Positions 28,024-37,228 of a stretch of DNA of 64,000 nucleotides are shown here, one piece after another. This DNA is from Nonlabens sp. Ci31 (GTDB lineage: Bacteria; Bacteroidota; Bacteroidia; Flavobacteriales; Flavobacteriaceae), in the NCBI RefSeq assembly GCF_012974865.1, contig NZ_CP043633.1, forward strand, positions 558,001 to 622,000, read 5' to 3'. Position numbers and translations under genes: made by a program. Every line of letters starts with the position of its first letter. The first letter of the stretch is position 1. Under the pieces are notes generated by a model. It searched no databases. It saw only the letters and a program-made list of their open reading frames with translations, and was not told the DNA's origin.

Positions 28024-29571
28024 ATGAGTAACATCACCGCAAAAAGTGCCTTAATTTCTGTATTCAGTAAAGAAGGTCTCGCTCCTATCGTTCATAAAAT
28101 GAACGATCTAGGCATTACCATCTATTCTACAGGAGGAACTGAAAAGTTTATAACAGACCTAGGTATAGACGTCGTTCCTGTTGAAGAGGTCACTTCCTAT
28201 CCATCGATTTTAGGAGGTCGTGTAAAAACATTGCACCCAAAAGTTTTTGGGGGTATTTTAAACAGACGTGATCATAAAGGTGATGAAGCACAATTAGAAG
28301 AGTTTAACATTCCTCAAATAGATATGGTCATTGTAGATCTGTATCCTTTTGAAAAGACGGTTACTAGTGGCGCTACAGAGCAGGATATCATAGAAAAAAT
28401 AGACATAGGCGGAATTTCATTAATACGCGCTGGTGCAAAAAACTATAAGGATACTCTTTGTGTAGGAACTGTAGCTGATTATTCTAATTTATTAGAAGTA
28501 CTAGAATCTGGTAAAGGAACGACTACTCTAGATCAGCGCAAGAGATTTGCTGCTACTTGTTTTAATATTTCTTCTCATTATGACAGTGCGATTTACAACT
28601 ACTTTGCTGGTAATTCTGAAGAAAAAGCCCTTAAAATAAGCGAGCAAAAGGTAATGCCTCTGCGTTACGGAGAAAATCCACATCAACGAGGATGGTTCTA
28701 TGGTGACTTTGACGAAATGTTTATTAAGCATCATGGCAAAGCACTATCGTACAACAACTTGCTCGATGTAGATGCAGCTGTTAATTTGATGAGTGAGTTT
28801 GTAAATGACGCTCCAACATTTGGTGTCTTCAAACACAATAATGCTTGTGGTGTGGCACAAAGAGAGACGATTCATCAAGCTTATGTTGATGCACTTGCTG
28901 GCGATCCAGTTTCTGCTTTTGGAGGTGTTTTGATTTCCAATGTAGAAATTGATGCTGCAACGGCTCAAGAGATTCATAAATTATTCTGTGAAGTGGTGAT
29001 TGCTCCATCTTTTGCCAGCGATGCATTAGAAATTCTAAAAGGGAAAAAAAATAGAATTATGTTAGAGCTTGTTGAAGGAGCGCTTTCGCGAAAGCGAGAC
29101 ACCAACAAACTGGAAGTGCGTGCTTCTTTAAATGGATACTTAGTTCAAGACCCTAATCTAAAAACAGATCAGAAAGAAGACTTAAACACCGCGACAAAAT
29201 TAGCTCCAACTGCAGCACAAATCGAAGATTTATTATTTGCTTCTAAGTTGTGTAAGCACACTAAATCAAACACAATTGTTATTGCAAAAAACAAACAACT
29301 CTGTGCCAGTGGAACTGGTCAGACATCTCGTGTAGATGCTTTAAACCAAGCCATTCATAAAGCGCAATCCTTTAAGTTTGACTTAAAAGGAGCCGTTATG
29401 GCAAGCGATGCATTTTTCCCTTTCCCAGATTGTGTAGAAATCGCTGATCATGCGGGAATTACAGCTGTTATCCAACCTGGTGGATCTATTAAAGATGAAC
29501 TTTCTATCGATTACTGTAATAAAAATAATATTGCGATGGTTTTCACAGGTACAAGGCATTTTAAACACTAG
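28024..29571 (+). CDS. purH: Bifunctional AICAR transformylase / IMP cyclohydrolase
   Basis: 515 residues, the normal length. It catalyses the last two steps of IMP synthesis. N-terminal MGS-like cyclohydrolase domain: ALISVFSKEGLAPIV, YSTGGTEKFI, SYPSILGGRVKTLHPKVFGG. C-terminal AICARFT domain: MPLRYGENPHQRGWFYG, the Lys-His pair in FKHNNACGVA, and ASDAFFPFPDCVEIA. A palindrome copy inserts LSRKR in GALSRKRDTNK, probably in a surface loop. Its own promoter lies upstream; mreB follows after 54 nt and may have its own start signal. Confidence 0.97.
   Translation: MSNITAKSALISVFSKEGLAPIVHKMNDLGITIYSTGGTEKFITDLGIDVVPVEEVTSYPSILGGRVKTLHPKVFGGILNRRDHKGDEAQLEEFNIPQIDMVIVDLYPFEKTVTSGATEQDIIEKIDIGGISLIRAGAKNYKDTLCVGTVADYSNLLEVLESGKGTTTLDQRKRFAATCFNISSHYDSAIYNYFAGNSEEKALKISEQKVMPLRYGENPHQRGWFYGDFDEMFIKHHGKALSYNNLLDVDAAVNLMSEFVNDAPTFGVFKHNNACGVAQRETIHQAYVDALAGDPVSAFGGVLISNVEIDAATAQEIHKLFCEVVIAPSFASDALEILKGKKNRIMLELVEGALSRKRDTNKLEVRASLNGYLVQDPNLKTDQKEDLNTATKLAPTAAQIEDLLFASKLCKHTKSNTIVIAKNKQLCASGTGQTSRVDALNQAIHKAQSFKFDLKGAVMASDAFFPFPDCVEIADHAGITAVIQPGGSIKDELSIDYCNKNNIAMVFTGTRHFKH
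29082..29095. repeat. Iterated palindrome copy 6
   Basis: Perfect GCTTTCGCGAAAGC in purH, encoding LSRKR. Confidence 0.95.
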
Positions 29572-29625
29572 AATTGTAGTAACTTTACACCACCCTAATT
29601 ATTAACGTTTTTCCACTGCTCATTT

Positions 29626-30660
29626 ATGGGATTTTTCGACTTTCTTACAGAAGATATTGCTATCGACCTCGGTACGGCAAATACGCTCATTGTTCATAAC
29701 GGCAAAGTCGTTGTAGACAGTCCATCTATCGTTGCGCGGGATAGAACAACTGGTAAAATTATTGCCGTAGGTAAAGAGGCAGCGATGATGCAAGGCAAAA
29801 CCCATGAAAATATCAAAACGATCAGACCATTGAAAGACGGTGTGATTGCAGATTTTGATGCCAGTGAAAAAATGATCTCTATGTTTATCAAAGAGATTCC
29901 TGCTTTGAAGAAAAAATGGTTTACTCCTTCCCTACGTATGGTTATTTGTATTCCCTCTGGAATTACCGAAGTGGAGATGCGAGCTGTAAAAGACAGTGCT
30001 GAAAGAGTGAACGGTAAAGAAGTTTATCTCATTCACGAGCCTATGGCAGCTGCTATAGGAATAGGTGTGGATATCATGCAGCCTAAAGGGAATATGATTG
30101 TTGATATAGGTGGTGGAACAACTGAGATTGCAGTTATCGCGTTAGGAGGTATCGTTTGTGATAAATCGGTTAAAATTGCAGGTGATGTATTTACGAATGA
30201 TATCGTTTACTACATGCGTACACAACACAACCTTTATGTAGGAGAACGCACAGCTGAGAAAATTAAGATTCAAATAGGATCTGCAACAGAAGACTTGGAG
30301 GTACCACCAGAAGAAATGAGCGTACAGGGTCGTGATCTTTTAACAGGAAAACCTAAAGAAGTTAAAATAGGATACCGAGAAATAGCAAAAGCGCTGGACA
30401 AATCTATTCTACGTGTAGAAGATGCGGTCATGGAAACCTTATCTCAAACACCACCTGAACTAGCTGCAGATATATATAATACAGGGATTTATCTTGCCGG
30501 TGGTGGTTCTATGCTACGTGGACTTGATAAACGTCTGTCACAAAAAACAGACTTGCCCGTTTATATTGCTGAAGATCCTTTAAGAGCTGTCGTACGCGGT
30601 ACAGGAATTACTCTTAAAAATCTAGATAAATATAAAAGTGTACTGGCTAACAAGTACTAA
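29626..30660 (+). CDS. mreB: MreB, rod-shape actin homologue
   Basis: 344 residues. Bacterial actin that directs lateral wall synthesis at the inner membrane. Seen: phosphate-1 IAIDLGTANTLI after the short amphipathic N-terminus MGFFDFL, TIRPLKDGVIADFDA, EPMAAAIGIGVD, phosphate-2 MIVDIGGGTTEIAVIALGG, and YLAGGGSMLRGLDKRL. It opens the five-gene elongasome cluster mreB-mreC-mreD-mrdA-rodA. A -7-like TAACTTTA (29580-29587) lies 38 nt upstream of the ATG. Confidence 0.97.
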   Translation: MGFFDFLTEDIAIDLGTANTLIVHNGKVVVDSPSIVARDRTTGKIIAVGKEAAMMQGKTHENIKTIRPLKDGVIADFDASEKMISMFIKEIPALKKKWFTPSLRMVICIPSGITEVEMRAVKDSAERVNGKEVYLIHEPMAAAIGIGVDIMQPKGNMIVDIGGGTTEIAVIALGGIVCDKSVKIAGDVFTNDIVYYMRTQHNLYVGERTAEKIKIQIGSATEDLEVPPEEMSVQGRDLLTGKPKEVKIGYREIAKALDKSILRVEDAVMETLSQTPPELAADIYNTGIYLAGGGSMLRGLDKRLSQKTDLPVYIAEDPLRAVVRGTGITLKNLDKYKSVLANKY

Positions 30661-30693
30661 AATCTTAGTCTAAAAACTTATTGACTTAACCAC

Positions 30694-31521
30694 ATGCAAC
30701 AAATAATCAATTTTCTGATCAAGTACAGAAACTTGTTGTTGTATCTGTTTTTAATGGTCGTTGCTCTTAGTTTTACTATTCAGACGCATGATTACCATCG
30801 CAATACGACCATACATTCCACAGGATATGTTACTGGAAACTTATTGAACACCAGAAACGGAATTTTTGATTATTTCGATCTGAAGAATCAAAATAATAAG
30901 TTGAGTGAAGAAAATGCACTTTTAAGAATGCAACTTCTAGACATAGCCGATACGCTTCTGGGAAAAGAATCCACATTCGTATTTTCAGATAGCATTCCTT
31001 ACCGTATTTTCCCGGCGAGAGTTATCAAAAACGATTTCTACAAATCAGATAATTACATTACCATAGATATAGGAACTGATCAAGGAATAAGCTCCGATAT
31101 GGGGGTGATATCTCCTAACGGAATAGTAGGTGTCATAGACAAAAGCAGTACCCATTTCTCTAGAGTCATTTCTATTTTAAACTCACAAGTCTCTTTGAAT
31201 GCTCAAATAAAGGGAACTTCTACCATAGGGTCTTTAAAGTGGAGCGGTAATGACCCATACATGATGAGCCTAGAAGATGTGCCTAGACTTGCAAAAGTCT
31301 CTAAAGGCGACACCATCATAACTGGAAAACAATCCACTGTGTTTCCTGCTCATATTTTAATAGGGAGCATCAAAGACGCGCGACTAATTGAAAACGGTTC
31401 TCGATATAAAATTGATGTAGAGTTATTTAATGACATGACCGATTTGGACTATGTAAACGTCATTAAGAATAGAGATAGAGCCGCATTACAAGTCATAGAT
31501 ACCTTAGGAAACAATGAATAG
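30694..31521 (+). CDS. mreC: MreC, rod-shape determining protein
   Basis: 275 residues. One N-terminal transmembrane helix (LLLYLFLMVVALSFTIQ), a short coiled coil (FDLKNQNNKLSEENALLRMQ), then the beta-rich periplasmic domain (DQGISSDMGVISPNGIVGVI, VSLNAQIKGTSTIGSLKW, KGDTIITGKQSTVFPAHILI). MreC activates PBP2 in the elongasome. It starts 33 nt after mreB and overlaps mreD by 8 nt. Confidence 0.94.
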   Translation: MQQIINFLIKYRNLLLYLFLMVVALSFTIQTHDYHRNTTIHSTGYVTGNLLNTRNGIFDYFDLKNQNNKLSEENALLRMQLLDIADTLLGKESTFVFSDSIPYRIFPARVIKNDFYKSDNYITIDIGTDQGISSDMGVISPNGIVGVIDKSSTHFSRVISILNSQVSLNAQIKGTSTIGSLKWSGNDPYMMSLEDVPRLAKVSKGDTIITGKQSTVFPAHILIGSIKDARLIENGSRYKIDVELFNDMTDLDYVNVIKNRDRAALQVIDTLGNNE

Positions 31522-32023
31522 AACTCTTTTAAATAATATTCTCCGTTTTGTAGGCTTGCTTGTGCTACAAATATTCTTGTTTGATCGGATTAATTTTTTG
31601 GGCTATATAAATCCGATGATTTATATTCTTTTCATTATATTATTTCCTGTCGAGAACAAAAGTTGGAGTTTTATGATACTCGCTTTTGCTCTAGGCATTG
31701 TTCTTGATACTTTTCAAGATACTGGTGGTGCACATGCTGCTGCTTGCTTGACCCTAGCCTTTACGAGACCTTTTTGGCTGCGCCTGGTTTATGGAGAAAG
31801 TTATAAAATGAAAAACTTGAAAGTTATTAGAACACCTATTGACAGACTTGTATTATTAATGGTTTTATGTATTAGTGTTCATCATATTGTTTTCTATAGC
31901 TTAGTCATTTTTAACACTTCGCAAATACTTTATACCTTAAAACTAACGTTGAGCGTGGGACTTGCGTCACTAGTATTAAACAGTCTATTATTACTCCTTT
32001 TAAAACCTCGAATTAAAGCATGA
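31514..32023 (+). CDS. mreD: MreD, rod-shape determining membrane protein
   Basis: 169 residues, about five hydrophobic helices, little else conserved, as is normal for MreD. Assigned mainly by position between mreC (8-nt overlap) and mrdA (4-nt ATGA overlap) and by the pattern NPMIYILFIILFPVENKSWS followed by DTFQDTGGAHAAAC, which resembles MreD of Bacteroidetes. It is an inner-membrane elongasome component. Confidence 0.88.
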   Translation: MNRTLLNNILRFVGLLVLQIFLFDRINFLGYINPMIYILFIILFPVENKSWSFMILAFALGIVLDTFQDTGGAHAAACLTLAFTRPFWLRLVYGESYKMKNLKVIRTPIDRLVLLMVLCISVHHIVFYSLVIFNTSQILYTLKLTLSVGLASLVLNSLLLLLLKPRIKA

Positions 32024-33966
32024 AAAAATTACTGCTTTTATCCATTGTCACTTTAGTAGGTATCACCTTTCTAGGAAGGATGGTTTACTTACAGGTAGTT
32101 CTATCTGACGAATTGCAACTGGAAGCAGAGAACAATGCCGTAAAAACAATCTACGATTATCCAGAGCGCGGTTTTATTTACGACCGTAACGGCAAGTTAA
32201 TGGTAGCTAATCAAGTTGCTTATGATGTTATGGTCATCCCTAGAGAAACTGGAGATGTAGACATAAGTAAACTCGCTAAATTGCTTAAAATTGACGAATC
32301 AAGGCTAGAAAAAAAACTTGAGACGGCTAGCATATGGTCTACTAAGCAAGCCAGTGTCATCGTTCCTCAACTCACTCAAGTAGAGTATGCACCGCTTCAG
32401 GAACAGCTTAGAAAATTTCCAGGGTTTTATATTCAAAGACGATCCTTACGCAAGTACATGGTGGATCACAGCGCCAGTGTTTTGGGATATATCAGAGAAG
32501 TAAATCAAAACAGTATTAAAAATGACGATTACTACGTTCAGGGCGACCTCGCTGGAAAAAGCGGTATTGAACTTCAATATGAAGAAGAGTTAAGGGGTAT
32601 AAAAGGCTATAAAAAATACACCAGGGATCATTACGGTCGCGCTATAGAATCCTATAAAGGTGGCTCCAGTGACATGGCTCCTATCGCGGGTACGGACCTT
32701 ACCGTAACTCTAGATAGAGAATTGCAAGAATACGCAGAAAAGTTAATGATGAACAAACGTGGAGGCATCGTTGCGATCCAACCTCAAACGGGTGAAATCT
32801 TGACTTTAGTAACTGCTCCTAATTATGATCCAAGTCTTTTAATGGGACGCGATCGCTCCAAAAACATCAATGCTATTTTGAGAGATACCGTAAGACTTCC
32901 AGATGTCAATAGGGTCCTACAAGGTCAGTATGCGCCCGGATCTCCTTTTAAAGTAATCAATGCACTAGTAGCACTGCAAGAAGGTGTTGTGACACCACAA
33001 GAACGCTTTAGTTGTAATCATGGGTATAATTACGGCGGTAGAAAGCCTCTGGGTTGTCACTCACACGCTAGTCCGCTGGCGATGAATAGAGGAATTTCAG
33101 AGAGCTGCAACGCTTACTTTGCTCAAGTGTACAGGAGAATCATTGAAAATGAAAAAGACCCAGCAAAAGGAATGGATATCTGGCACGATCATGTAGCTAG
33201 TTTTGGATTGGGTGATTTCTTAGGCTATGATCTACCAGTAGGACAGCCTGGAAGGATACCTGATGGAGATTATTACACCTCCCGTTATAAATACAAATGG
33301 TATGCTCCTGCGACTATTTCTAATGCCATAGGTCAAGGAGAAATTGCTGTAACACCTATACAACTGGCTAATATGACCGCTGCTATAGCTAACAGAGGTT
33401 ATTTTTACCGACCACACATTATTAAAGAAATGAATGGCATACCCATTGAAAATCCCAAATACACCAAGAGGAATTACACCACTATAGATACTAAACATTT
33501 TGAACCTGTTGTAGAAGGAATGAATGAAGTGTATCATTCTGGAACAGCAAAATACGTTCAAATTCCAGGAATTGAGATTTGTGGTAAAACGGGAACTGTA
33601 GAGAATTTTACCAAAGTAAATGGAGAGCGCAAGCAACTCACAGACCATTCGGTATTTATTGCATTTGCTCCTAAAGACAACCCACAAATAGCGGTAGCGG
33701 TATTTATTGAAAACGGCTACTGGGGTTCCAGGTATGCGGCTAAAATGGCCAGTTTAGTAATTGAAAAACACCTTAAAGGTGATATTACAAGAACCGATCT
33801 TGAAGATTACTTGCTTACTCATAGCCTTGAATATGAATACGCAAAGAAATTGGGCAAAGAACCTTTTGAGGTTAATGAAGCCATAGATCAAGGCTTGATT
33901 ACCGTAGAAAAGGAAAGAAACCTGCGACAACTTTTGGACAGCCTTCAGCCTAATATCCTAGACTAA
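32020..33966 (+). CDS. mrdA: Penicillin-binding protein 2, elongasome transpeptidase
   Basis: 648 residues. N-terminal membrane anchor, pedestal domain (ERGFIYDRNGKLMVANQVAY), then the transpeptidase domain with active-site Ser308 in SPFK (308-311), the SCN motif in SESCNAYFAQ, and KTG starting at Lys523 (CGKTGTVEN). It crosslinks glycan strands made by its partner RodA, the next gene one base away. The KTG-loop and C-terminus are intact. Coupled to mreD by a 4-nt overlap. Confidence 0.95.
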   Translation: MKKLLLLSIVTLVGITFLGRMVYLQVVLSDELQLEAENNAVKTIYDYPERGFIYDRNGKLMVANQVAYDVMVIPRETGDVDISKLAKLLKIDESRLEKKLETASIWSTKQASVIVPQLTQVEYAPLQEQLRKFPGFYIQRRSLRKYMVDHSASVLGYIREVNQNSIKNDDYYVQGDLAGKSGIELQYEEELRGIKGYKKYTRDHYGRAIESYKGGSSDMAPIAGTDLTVTLDRELQEYAEKLMMNKRGGIVAIQPQTGEILTLVTAPNYDPSLLMGRDRSKNINAILRDTVRLPDVNRVLQGQYAPGSPFKVINALVALQEGVVTPQERFSCNHGYNYGGRKPLGCHSHASPLAMNRGISESCNAYFAQVYRRIIENEKDPAKGMDIWHDHVASFGLGDFLGYDLPVGQPGRIPDGDYYTSRYKYKWYAPATISNAIGQGEIAVTPIQLANMTAAIANRGYFYRPHIIKEMNGIPIENPKYTKRNYTTIDTKHFEPVVEGMNEVYHSGTAKYVQIPGIEICGKTGTVENFTKVNGERKQLTDHSVFIAFAPKDNPQIAVAVFIENGYWGSRYAAKMASLVIEKHLKGDITRTDLEDYLLTHSLEYEYAKKLGKEPFEVNEAIDQGLITVEKERNLRQLLDSLQPNILD

Positions 33967-33967
33967 T

Positions 33968-35245
33968 ATGGGAATAGGAGATAAACCCAAGTATGACATT
34001 GCCTCAATACTTATCTATGCTGCACTAGTTTTTATTGGATTGCTTAGTATTTATAGCGCTGCTCCAGTTATAGAATATACTTCTATCACCGATATCAATG
34101 AAGTCTACGGTAAACAATTCCTTTTTATAGGAGTTTGTGCCTTACTCATCATTGTCATACTATCTATAGAGGTTAAGTTTTACGAACGATTTGCTGGGCT
34201 TATTTATGTCATTTCACTGGTCTCGCTTGCTGGTCTCTACCTTTTTGGTAAAGAAGTAAATGGCGCCACATCTTGGTATCCCATAGGACCGTTTACCTTC
34301 CAACCTAGTGAATTTGCAAAATTTGCTACCGCTCTTGCCGTTGCAAAATTTTTAAGTCAACTTAATGTCTCCTTAAAAAATGTTAGGGATTTTATGATCG
34401 TCGCAGGGATTATTGCCTTACCTGCACTTTTGATCATACCCCAACCAGACCCTGGAAGCGCCTTGATTTACACCGCTTTTTTCTTTGCATTACAAAGAGA
34501 AGGATTATCGCTTTGGTATTTGAGTTTAGGGCTTATCGCAGTGGTATTATTCCTAGGTGCTTTAGTCATTAATCTTTGGTGGATCATACTGGCTATTGTG
34601 GTTATTATTACTGTTATCTATTTGCTTTCGCGAAAGCGGAAACACAAAAAACGACTTACGAGACCTCGGGTACATCTTTTTGTAATAGCTACAGTAATTT
34701 GTGTCGCTTATACGTTTTCTACCAGCTATATCTTTAATAATCTTCTAGAAGAAAGGCACAGAAACCGCATCAATATTGTGTTGGGCAGAGTGCAGGACGA
34801 CGCGGGAATAGGCTACAACATCAACCAAAGCATGATCGCTATAGGAAATGGTGGTTGGGCAGGAAAACCTCTGGAAGAGGCCACACAAACTAGAGGTGGC
34901 TATGTGCCAGAACAGCATACTGATTTTGTTTTTAGCGCCATAGGCGAGGTATCTGGACTTTTAGGGACCAGTATTACCATCATACTTTTCATGCTCTTGA
35001 TCTATCGAGTCATCATCATGGCCGAGAGACAACGCAATCAATTTGCGAGAGTTTATGGGTACGGAGTCGCCGGAATATTTTTCCTTCACTTTTTTGTGAA
35101 CATAGGAATGGTTATAGGACTCTTGCCTACCGTAGGAATACCTTTGCCTTTCATGAGTTATGGGGGTAGCGGACTCATGGGATTCACCATTTTACTGTTT
35201 ATCTTTATCAAACTGGATGCCCATAGAATGAGTTACGATCATTGA
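33968..35245 (+). CDS. rodA: RodA, SEDS peptidoglycan polymerase
   Basis: 425 residues, about ten transmembrane helices. SEDS signatures: NGATSWYPIGPFTFQPSEFA, QPDPGSALIY (catalytic-region Asp), GYNINQSMIAIGNGGWAGK, PEQHTDFVFSAIGE and GIPLPFMSYGGSG. RodA polymerises lipid II together with PBP2. A palindrome copy (34624-34637) encodes LSRKRK in a basic cytoplasmic-type loop between helices, making this RodA slightly longer there. It overlaps the next gene by 4 nt (TTGA). Confidence 0.95.
   Translation: MGIGDKPKYDIASILIYAALVFIGLLSIYSAAPVIEYTSITDINEVYGKQFLFIGVCALLIIVILSIEVKFYERFAGLIYVISLVSLAGLYLFGKEVNGATSWYPIGPFTFQPSEFAKFATALAVAKFLSQLNVSLKNVRDFMIVAGIIALPALLIIPQPDPGSALIYTAFFFALQREGLSLWYLSLGLIAVVLFLGALVINLWWIILAIVVIITVIYLLSRKRKHKKRLTRPRVHLFVIATVICVAYTFSTSYIFNNLLEERHRNRINIVLGRVQDDAGIGYNINQSMIAIGNGGWAGKPLEEATQTRGGYVPEQHTDFVFSAIGEVSGLLGTSITIILFMLLIYRVIIMAERQRNQFARVYGYGVAGIFFLHFFVNIGMVIGLLPTVGIPLPFMSYGGSGLMGFTILLFIFIKLDAHRMSYDH
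34624..34637. repeat. Iterated palindrome copy 7
   Basis: Perfect GCTTTCGCGAAAGC followed by GGAAAC, in rodA (LLSRKRKHKK). Confidence 0.95.
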
Positions 35246-36096
35246 TCATCTATAAATCCCTCTTTTTGAAATATTTTAAAGCACTTCTTCACATCTTCAT
35301 CGTGGTTCTTTTGACATTAATTACTCAAGTGGGCGGGCTGATTTGGATTGCAGTTTTTAGTTATTTTAAGTATCGCAAGTCCATCTGGAATAAAAGGAAG
35401 CGAATTCTCAGTTTCTCTCTAGTGTATATGCTTTGCGTCTTCTTTATAACACCCGTTCTTGCTCCCTTAAATAACAGAAGAGCACTTCCTGTTTTTAACG
35501 ATCATATCGGTCCTCATAATTTAAGCTATGTGTTGTTGTGCCGTAATTATGTGCATAAGGATTTATATAAATACCTACATCAGGCATCTAAAAGTTTTTA
35601 CAAAAGAAGCTCTTCAAATAAATTGGTATATCTAGATGCAGGCTTTCCTTTTATCGACGGTTTTCCATTACTACCGCATCTAAGCCATGATGATGGCCGC
35701 AAAATAGATATTGCATTTAAGTACAAAAATAAAAAAGGAGAACTGGTGGACAGGACACCATCTCTTTTAGGCTATGGTGTTTATGTAGAACCCAATGATC
35801 ATCAATTAACACAAGCTCAAAAATGTATGGATGCTGGTTTCTGGCAGTATGATTATGCTACATATATAGGTGTGAACGTGCATAAGGAATTGATCATCGA
35901 CGAAGCCTTTACAAAGCTCTTGATTGAAGAAATGCTTTTATTATCAGTAGAAAAGATATTTATAGAACCGCATCTCATTCCCCTCCTAAAATTAGATAAA
36001 TTACCGGCTTACCAACGAAGTAAAATTAGATACCATGGCTGTCATGCAGTAAGGCATGATGATCATATACATTTACAAATTCCTAAAAGAGATTAA
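35242..36096 (+). CDS. Predicted membrane-anchored LAS-type zinc peptidase
   Basis: 284 residues from a TTG start overlapping the rodA TGA by 4 nt. Two N-terminal hydrophobic helices (about 12-40 and 57-75) precede a soluble domain. That domain has H-x6-D at His149/Asp156 (SHDDGRKIDIAF) and H-x-H at His275/His277 (HDDHIHLQI). This pairing is the zinc signature of the LAS fold (lysostaphin, D-Ala-D-Ala peptidases, MepA). I infer a peptidoglycan peptidase facing the periplasm. The position directly after PBP2-RodA supports a wall-remodelling role. No named family is certain, and a non-catalytic fold relative cannot be excluded. Confidence 0.65.
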   Translation: MIIYKSLFLKYFKALLHIFIVVLLTLITQVGGLIWIAVFSYFKYRKSIWNKRKRILSFSLVYMLCVFFITPVLAPLNNRRALPVFNDHIGPHNLSYVLLCRNYVHKDLYKYLHQASKSFYKRSSSNKLVYLDAGFPFIDGFPLLPHLSHDDGRKIDIAFKYKNKKGELVDRTPSLLGYGVYVEPNDHQLTQAQKCMDAGFWQYDYATYIGVNVHKELIIDEAFTKLLIEEMLLLSVEKIFIEPHLIPLLKLDKLPAYQRSKIRYHGCHAVRHDDHIHLQIPKRD

Positions 36097-36531
36097 GTGA
36101 AAAAAAACGTACTACTGTTGATTTTGGTAAGCTTTTGCCTATCGAGCTGCAAAGAATCTCCTCAATTCCACAAATCTCATTATCCAGAAAAGGCAGAAGC
36201 CCCTTTTAGCGATGCAGTGGAAGCAAACGGCTTTTTATTTCTATCTGGTCAGATAGGTATGGATCATAACACACGAGAACTAGTTGATGGTGGTATTGTT
36301 CCAGAAACAAAACAAGCTATAGAAAACATAAGAGAGGTACTAGAATTACACGATAGCGACCTTTCTCAAGTAATAAAAGTGAGTGTTATTTTAAAGGATA
36401 TTAAAGATTTTAATGCTTTTAACAAAGTCTATGTAACGCATTTTACTCATCAGCCTGCTCGTACCACTTTTGCCGCATCTGGGCTTGCAAAAGATGCTCA
36501 AATCGAAATAGAAGTAGTTGCTGTTAAATAA
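36097..36531 (+). CDS. RidA-family protein with lipoprotein signal
   Basis: 144 residues from a GTG directly after the previous TAA. The N-terminus MKKNVLLLILVSFCLSSC is a lipoprotein signal with lipobox LSSC (Cys18). The rest is a complete RidA/YjgF domain: APFSDAVEANGFLFLSGQIG, ENIREVLELHDSDLSQVIKV, the catalytic-type Arg in HQPARTTFAA, and the Glu in IEIEVVAVK. RidA proteins are normally cytoplasmic deaminases of reactive enamines or imines; this one should sit in the periplasm or on a membrane, so its substrate is unclear. Last gene of the mre cluster. Confidence 0.88.
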   Translation: MKKNVLLLILVSFCLSSCKESPQFHKSHYPEKAEAPFSDAVEANGFLFLSGQIGMDHNTRELVDGGIVPETKQAIENIREVLELHDSDLSQVIKVSVILKDIKDFNAFNKVYVTHFTHQPARTTFAASGLAKDAQIEIEVVAVK

Positions 36532-36574
36532 AATTAGCACAGAGTTCGTACTATTGTAGTTCTAATAATTGCCT

Positions 36575-37228
36575 ATGTTTTTCCTTCCTCAAAACCTTGA
36601 TGATTACATCGTCGCTCATTCTGAAGACGAACCACAAATCCTTCAAGACCTCGCCAGAGAAACCCATCAAAAGGTATTACAACCTATCATGTTGTCTGGA
36701 CCCTATCAAGGAAGGGTGTTGAGCATGATCTCCCATTTGAAAGCGCCTCAGCGCGTTCTAGAAATAGGCACTTTTACGGGCTACTCTGCACTCTGCATTG
36801 CTGAAGGAATGCCGGCAAATAGCGAACTGATCACGATTGATATCAATGAAGAGCTGGAAGATTTTGCTGCTGGATATTTTGCGCGCTTTCGCGAAAGCGG
36901 AAACAATAATATTTCCATAACTCAAAAAGTAGGTGATGCGATACAATTGGTTCCAGAGCTGGAAGGAACTTTTGATCTCATTTTTATAGATGCTGATAAA
37001 CCTAATTACGTGAACTACTTTCATCTTATTATGGACAAAGTGCACGCTGGAAGTTTGATCATTTCTGACAATGTCTTATGGCATGGTAAAGTGGTGGAAG
37101 ATCTGAATGAAAAGGACAAATCAACACCTGTACTACTGGAATACAATAAGCTATTAAAAGAAGATGCCCGATTGCAAACAGTACTTTTATCAGTTCGTGA
37201 CGGACTTACCTTAAGCCGAGTGTTGTAG
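36575..37228 (+). CDS. SAM-dependent O-methyltransferase (CCoAMT-like)
   Basis: 217 residues from the ATG at 36575; a TTG two codons upstream is possible but less likely. Class I methyltransferase: VLEIGTFTGYSALCIAEGM (SAM loop), ELITIDINEELEDFA, FDLIFIDADKPNYVNYF (metal-type Asp), and ISDNVLWHGKV. The family methylates catechol-like hydroxyls with Mg. A palindrome copy encodes RFRES in YFARFRESGN. The 3' end overlaps the convergent PAP2 gene by 18 nt. Confidence 0.92.
   Translation: MFFLPQNLDDYIVAHSEDEPQILQDLARETHQKVLQPIMLSGPYQGRVLSMISHLKAPQRVLEIGTFTGYSALCIAEGMPANSELITIDINEELEDFAAGYFARFRESGNNNISITQKVGDAIQLVPELEGTFDLIFIDADKPNYVNYFHLIMDKVHAGSLIISDNVLWHGKVVEDLNEKDKSTPVLLEYNKLLKEDARLQTVLLSVRDGLTLSRVL
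36885..36898. repeat. Iterated palindrome copy 8
   Basis: Perfect GCTTTCGCGAAAGC followed by GGAAAC in the O-methyltransferase gene; the only copy read as RFRES. Confidence 0.95.
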
